Positions 62,260 to 64,000 of a stretch of 64,000 nucleotides of DNA are shown here, piece after piece. The notes beneath the pieces were generated by a model. The model was given only the letters and a program-made list of their open reading frames with translations, ran no database searches and had not been told where the DNA came from. The stretch is from Candidatus Obscuribacterales bacterium (GTDB taxonomy: Bacteria > Cyanobacteriota > Vampirovibrionia > Obscuribacterales > Obscuribacteraceae). The stretch covers positions 1 to 64,000 of the forward strand of contig JAGVKB010000037.1 in the NCBI GenBank assembly GCA_020050835.1, in the 5' to 3' direction. The translations under genes and the position numbers were made by a program. Within the stretch, counting starts at the first letter, position 1. Every line of letters starts with the position of its first letter.

Positions 62260-63441
62260 ATGACTCCCGGCACTCAACCTAATAGCAATGACTACTCCTT
62301 TGCAGCGAGTGGAGGACTCTTTCACCGTTTACTGACCAGGACCGGTCTGGCGAAATCGGGAACAAATGGGTTCCAGATGAGAGCAGGTTGTTTCATCCTG
62401 ATTACCTACATTCCGCTTCTGATATTGACCCTCGTTCAGGGAGTTGCCTATGGTCCGAATTTGAAGGTGCCCTTTTTTTTCGATGTATCGGAGGCGACGC
62501 GCTTCCTGGTAGTCGGACCGTTGCTCATTATGTCCGAGGCATTTGTCGAGCCGTGGCTTGTTCAGGTGGTACAGCACGTTCGAGATCGACTGATTTGCAG
62601 CGAACAATTACCGCAGTATGAGAGACTTGTGAAAAGGGCAGTTCGCTGTAGAAACTCAAACATTGCAGAAATCGTATTGCTGATAGGCACGTTTTTCTGG
62701 CAATGGATGGATGTTTTCGTTCTGGCGCCACATGCAGGAATCGGCACCTGGCAAGTATTGCCTTCAAACAATGAGCCGAGCTGCGCTTGGTTCTGGTACA
62801 TCTATTTTGCCAAACCGCTCATTCGATTCCTTTGGTTGCGCTGGTTATGGCGGTATCTGATTTGGAGCTTCTTTTTGATCCGCATTGCCTTCTTGAATCT
62901 CAAGATTATGCCGACGCACCCGGACCGTCATGGGGGGTTAGCATTCATTTCGGTTGGGCATGCCAAGTTCTCAGTGCTTGCATTGACATTTGGCGCTCAG
63001 GTCGCCAGCATTTTTGGAGAGCAGGTACTTGTTGATGGCAAAACCCTGATGTCTTTCCGGTATGAGATTCTTGGTGTGATCATGATTGTACTCTTAGTAT
63101 TCCTGACACCATTGTTGGCATTTACTTGCAGGCTTCTTGAAGCCAAGCGGATAGGACTATTTGAGTTCAGCGCACTCGCAGATGAATACTCTGCTGATTT
63201 CCGCGCTAAATGGATTGATGGTGGCAGAGGCAGTGAACAATTGCTGGGAACATCCGATATTCAGTCTCTTGCTGATATTGGGAATAGCTATGAAGTCGTT
63301 CATGAAATGAGAGTCTGCCTGATCAACAAAGACAATATAATGACTTTCCTGGTGTCGACCTTGTTGCCGTTTACACCGTTACTGTTGACGATTTATCCGT
63401 TTGATGAACTGCTAAACCATCTGTTGAAAGTGGTTATGTAG
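62260..63441 (+). CDS. Polytopic membrane protein with HPDRHGG motif
   Basis: The 393-residue protein has six to seven membrane helices. A conserved loop 'MPTHPDRHGGLAFISVG' is shared with a large family of uncharacterised bacterial membrane proteins ('HPDK.GGL'). The N-terminal 40 residues are soluble, and a soluble loop near 295-340 carries 'ADEYSADFRAKWI'. No function is known. It is single in this locus. Confidence 0.75.
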   Translation: MTPGTQPNSNDYSFAASGGLFHRLLTRTGLAKSGTNGFQMRAGCFILITYIPLLILTLVQGVAYGPNLKVPFFFDVSEATRFLVVGPLLIMSEAFVEPWLVQVVQHVRDRLICSEQLPQYERLVKRAVRCRNSNIAEIVLLIGTFFWQWMDVFVLAPHAGIGTWQVLPSNNEPSCAWFWYIYFAKPLIRFLWLRWLWRYLIWSFFLIRIAFLNLKIMPTHPDRHGGLAFISVGHAKFSVLALTFGAQVASIFGEQVLVDGKTLMSFRYEILGVIMIVLLVFLTPLLAFTCRLLEAKRIGLFEFSALADEYSADFRAKWIDGGRGSEQLLGTSDIQSLADIGNSYEVVHEMRVCLINKDNIMTFLVSTLLPFTPLLLTIYPFDELLNHLLKVVM

Positions 63442-63529
63442 CCACAATCAGTTACCGGTGAACCGCTGTCAAATAGAGGTACTCACGCTTTTCATTCTTT
63501 AGGATGATACAACTCCTGCAGTTAACGGG

Positions 63530-63562
63530 GTAAAGTTTTTAGCATATCCGTAAAGAGTTTAG
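63530..63562 (+). promoter_or_regulatory. 20-bp-spaced direct repeats upstream of hsp20
   Basis: GTAAAGTTTTTAG (63530-63542) and GTAAAGAGTTTAG (63550-63562) differ at two positions and are 20 bp apart start to start, two helical turns. They end 44 bp before the hsp20 start. A tandem activator or repressor site is likely. I see no CIRCE element. Confidence 0.45.
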
Positions 63563-63606
63563 GAAACCCACGTTATTGTTAACAAGTCCTCTGGAGGGTT
63601 ACATCA

Positions 63607-63990
63607 ATGCCAACAGTTGTTGTAGAGAAACAGGAAATCGAGAAAACAACGGAACAAAGGAATATCTGTCGCGCGCCGATCGCGCTTTACGAAAACGGAG
63701 AATCATACATTTTGTTTGTGGAGTTGCCGGGCGCTGACGAGACGGCGGTTCAGGTGCGTTTGGACAAAGGTTTGTTGACTATCGAAGCACCACTCAAACT
63801 GGAGCTCCCACCAGGAACTACACTGAGAGTTTCCGAAGTGCGATTCGGCGACTACAGACGTACCCTCGAAGTAGGAGACCAGGTCGACGAAGAGAAGATC
63901 GAGGCCAGCTTTAAATCGGGATTACTCAGGCTGATGATGCCGAAGAGCAAGACCGCCAAAGCGCGCAAGATACCAGTCAAGTTCGCTTAA
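63607..63990 (+). CDS. Small heat-shock protein (Hsp20/alpha-crystallin)
   Basis: The 127-residue protein is an ATP-independent holdase. The alpha-crystallin domain spans about 28-115: 'YENGESYILFVELPGADETAVQVRLDKGLLTIEA', then 'FGDYRRTLEVGDQVDEEKIEASFKSGLLRLMMPK'. The last stretch carries the family motif A-x-x-x-x-G-L-L-x-[LIV]-x-[LIV]-P. The C-terminal 'IPV' is the I-x-V-type oligomer contact in reduced form ('ARKIPVKF'). GGAGG lies eight bases before ATG. The repeats at 63530-63562 probably regulate it. Confidence 0.93.
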   Translation: MPTVVVEKQEIEKTTEQRNICRAPIALYENGESYILFVELPGADETAVQVRLDKGLLTIEAPLKLELPPGTTLRVSEVRFGDYRRTLEVGDQVDEEKIEASFKSGLLRLMMPKSKTAKARKIPVKFA

Positions 63991-64000
63991 GCAAAGCGGA

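Overview
The window reads as a chromosomal stretch of a Gram-negative-type, non-photosynthetic bacterium with roughly balanced base composition. The gene mix (many exported TPR, WG-repeat, EF-hand and TonB-C-like proteins, very large lineage-specific secreted proteins, a bacterial serpin, a TPR-caspase protein, and an Ehr/Hyf-type membrane complex) reminds me most of Candidatus Melainabacteria / Vampirovibrionia, order Obscuribacterales. This is an inference from memory of such genomes. No rRNA or ribosomal protein is present to test it. I see no prophage, insertion sequence or CRISPR array.

Layout. 1-7.4 kb: the end of a Gly/Pro-repeat protein, a 1381-residue toxin-like protein with a papain-like C-terminus, and two exported proteins on the minus strand. 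7.8-13 kb: an ABC-F ATPase (ybiT type), an inhibitory serpin, a small monooxygenase and an exported protein of unknown role. 12.9-19.5 kb (minus): MFS transporter, DUF4239 protein, EF-hand/esterase fusion, TonB-C-like protein and a murE with unusual motifs. 19.8-26.9 kb: a two-gene membrane unit, a Pro-repeat TonB-C-like protein, Bpt aminoacyl-transferase, a TPR protein, and a DUF488/NCS1 transporter pair. 27.2-34.5 kb: esterase, WG-repeat protein, two EF-hand proteins, a metallophosphoesterase and small proteins.

34.6-41.9 kb (minus) is the most coherent system: a six-gene operon (hyfB-, C-, E-, F-, G-, I-like) in which genes overlap by ATGA or lie a few bases apart. The membrane subunits keep the proton-channel residues of complex I and hydrogenase-4. 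The large subunit has lost the cysteines that bind the NiFe centre, and the small subunit carries a fused 2x[4Fe-4S] ferredoxin domain. This is therefore an energy-converting hydrogenase-related (Ehr) complex, probably ferredoxin-linked and ion-pumping, with unknown electron acceptor.

42.5-52 kb holds a beta-carbonic-anhydrase-like protein, an ArsR regulator with a perfect palindrome in front of it followed by an aldo/keto reductase, topoisomerase III, an RHS-like protein, a TPR-caspase protein, a GIY-YIG-like protein and tRNA-Gln(CUG). 52.4-64 kb holds HrpB helicase, a TadG-like protein, a TPR protein, a diiron oxygenase paired with a ferredoxin that resembles the N-terminal part of BoxA, a dihaem cytochrome c, a membrane protein and an Hsp20 chaperone. 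A module made of an EF-hand plus a distal 'ND-E-x-G ... GIT..DL' motif occurs six times in three separate proteins and seems to be a lineage-specific building block.
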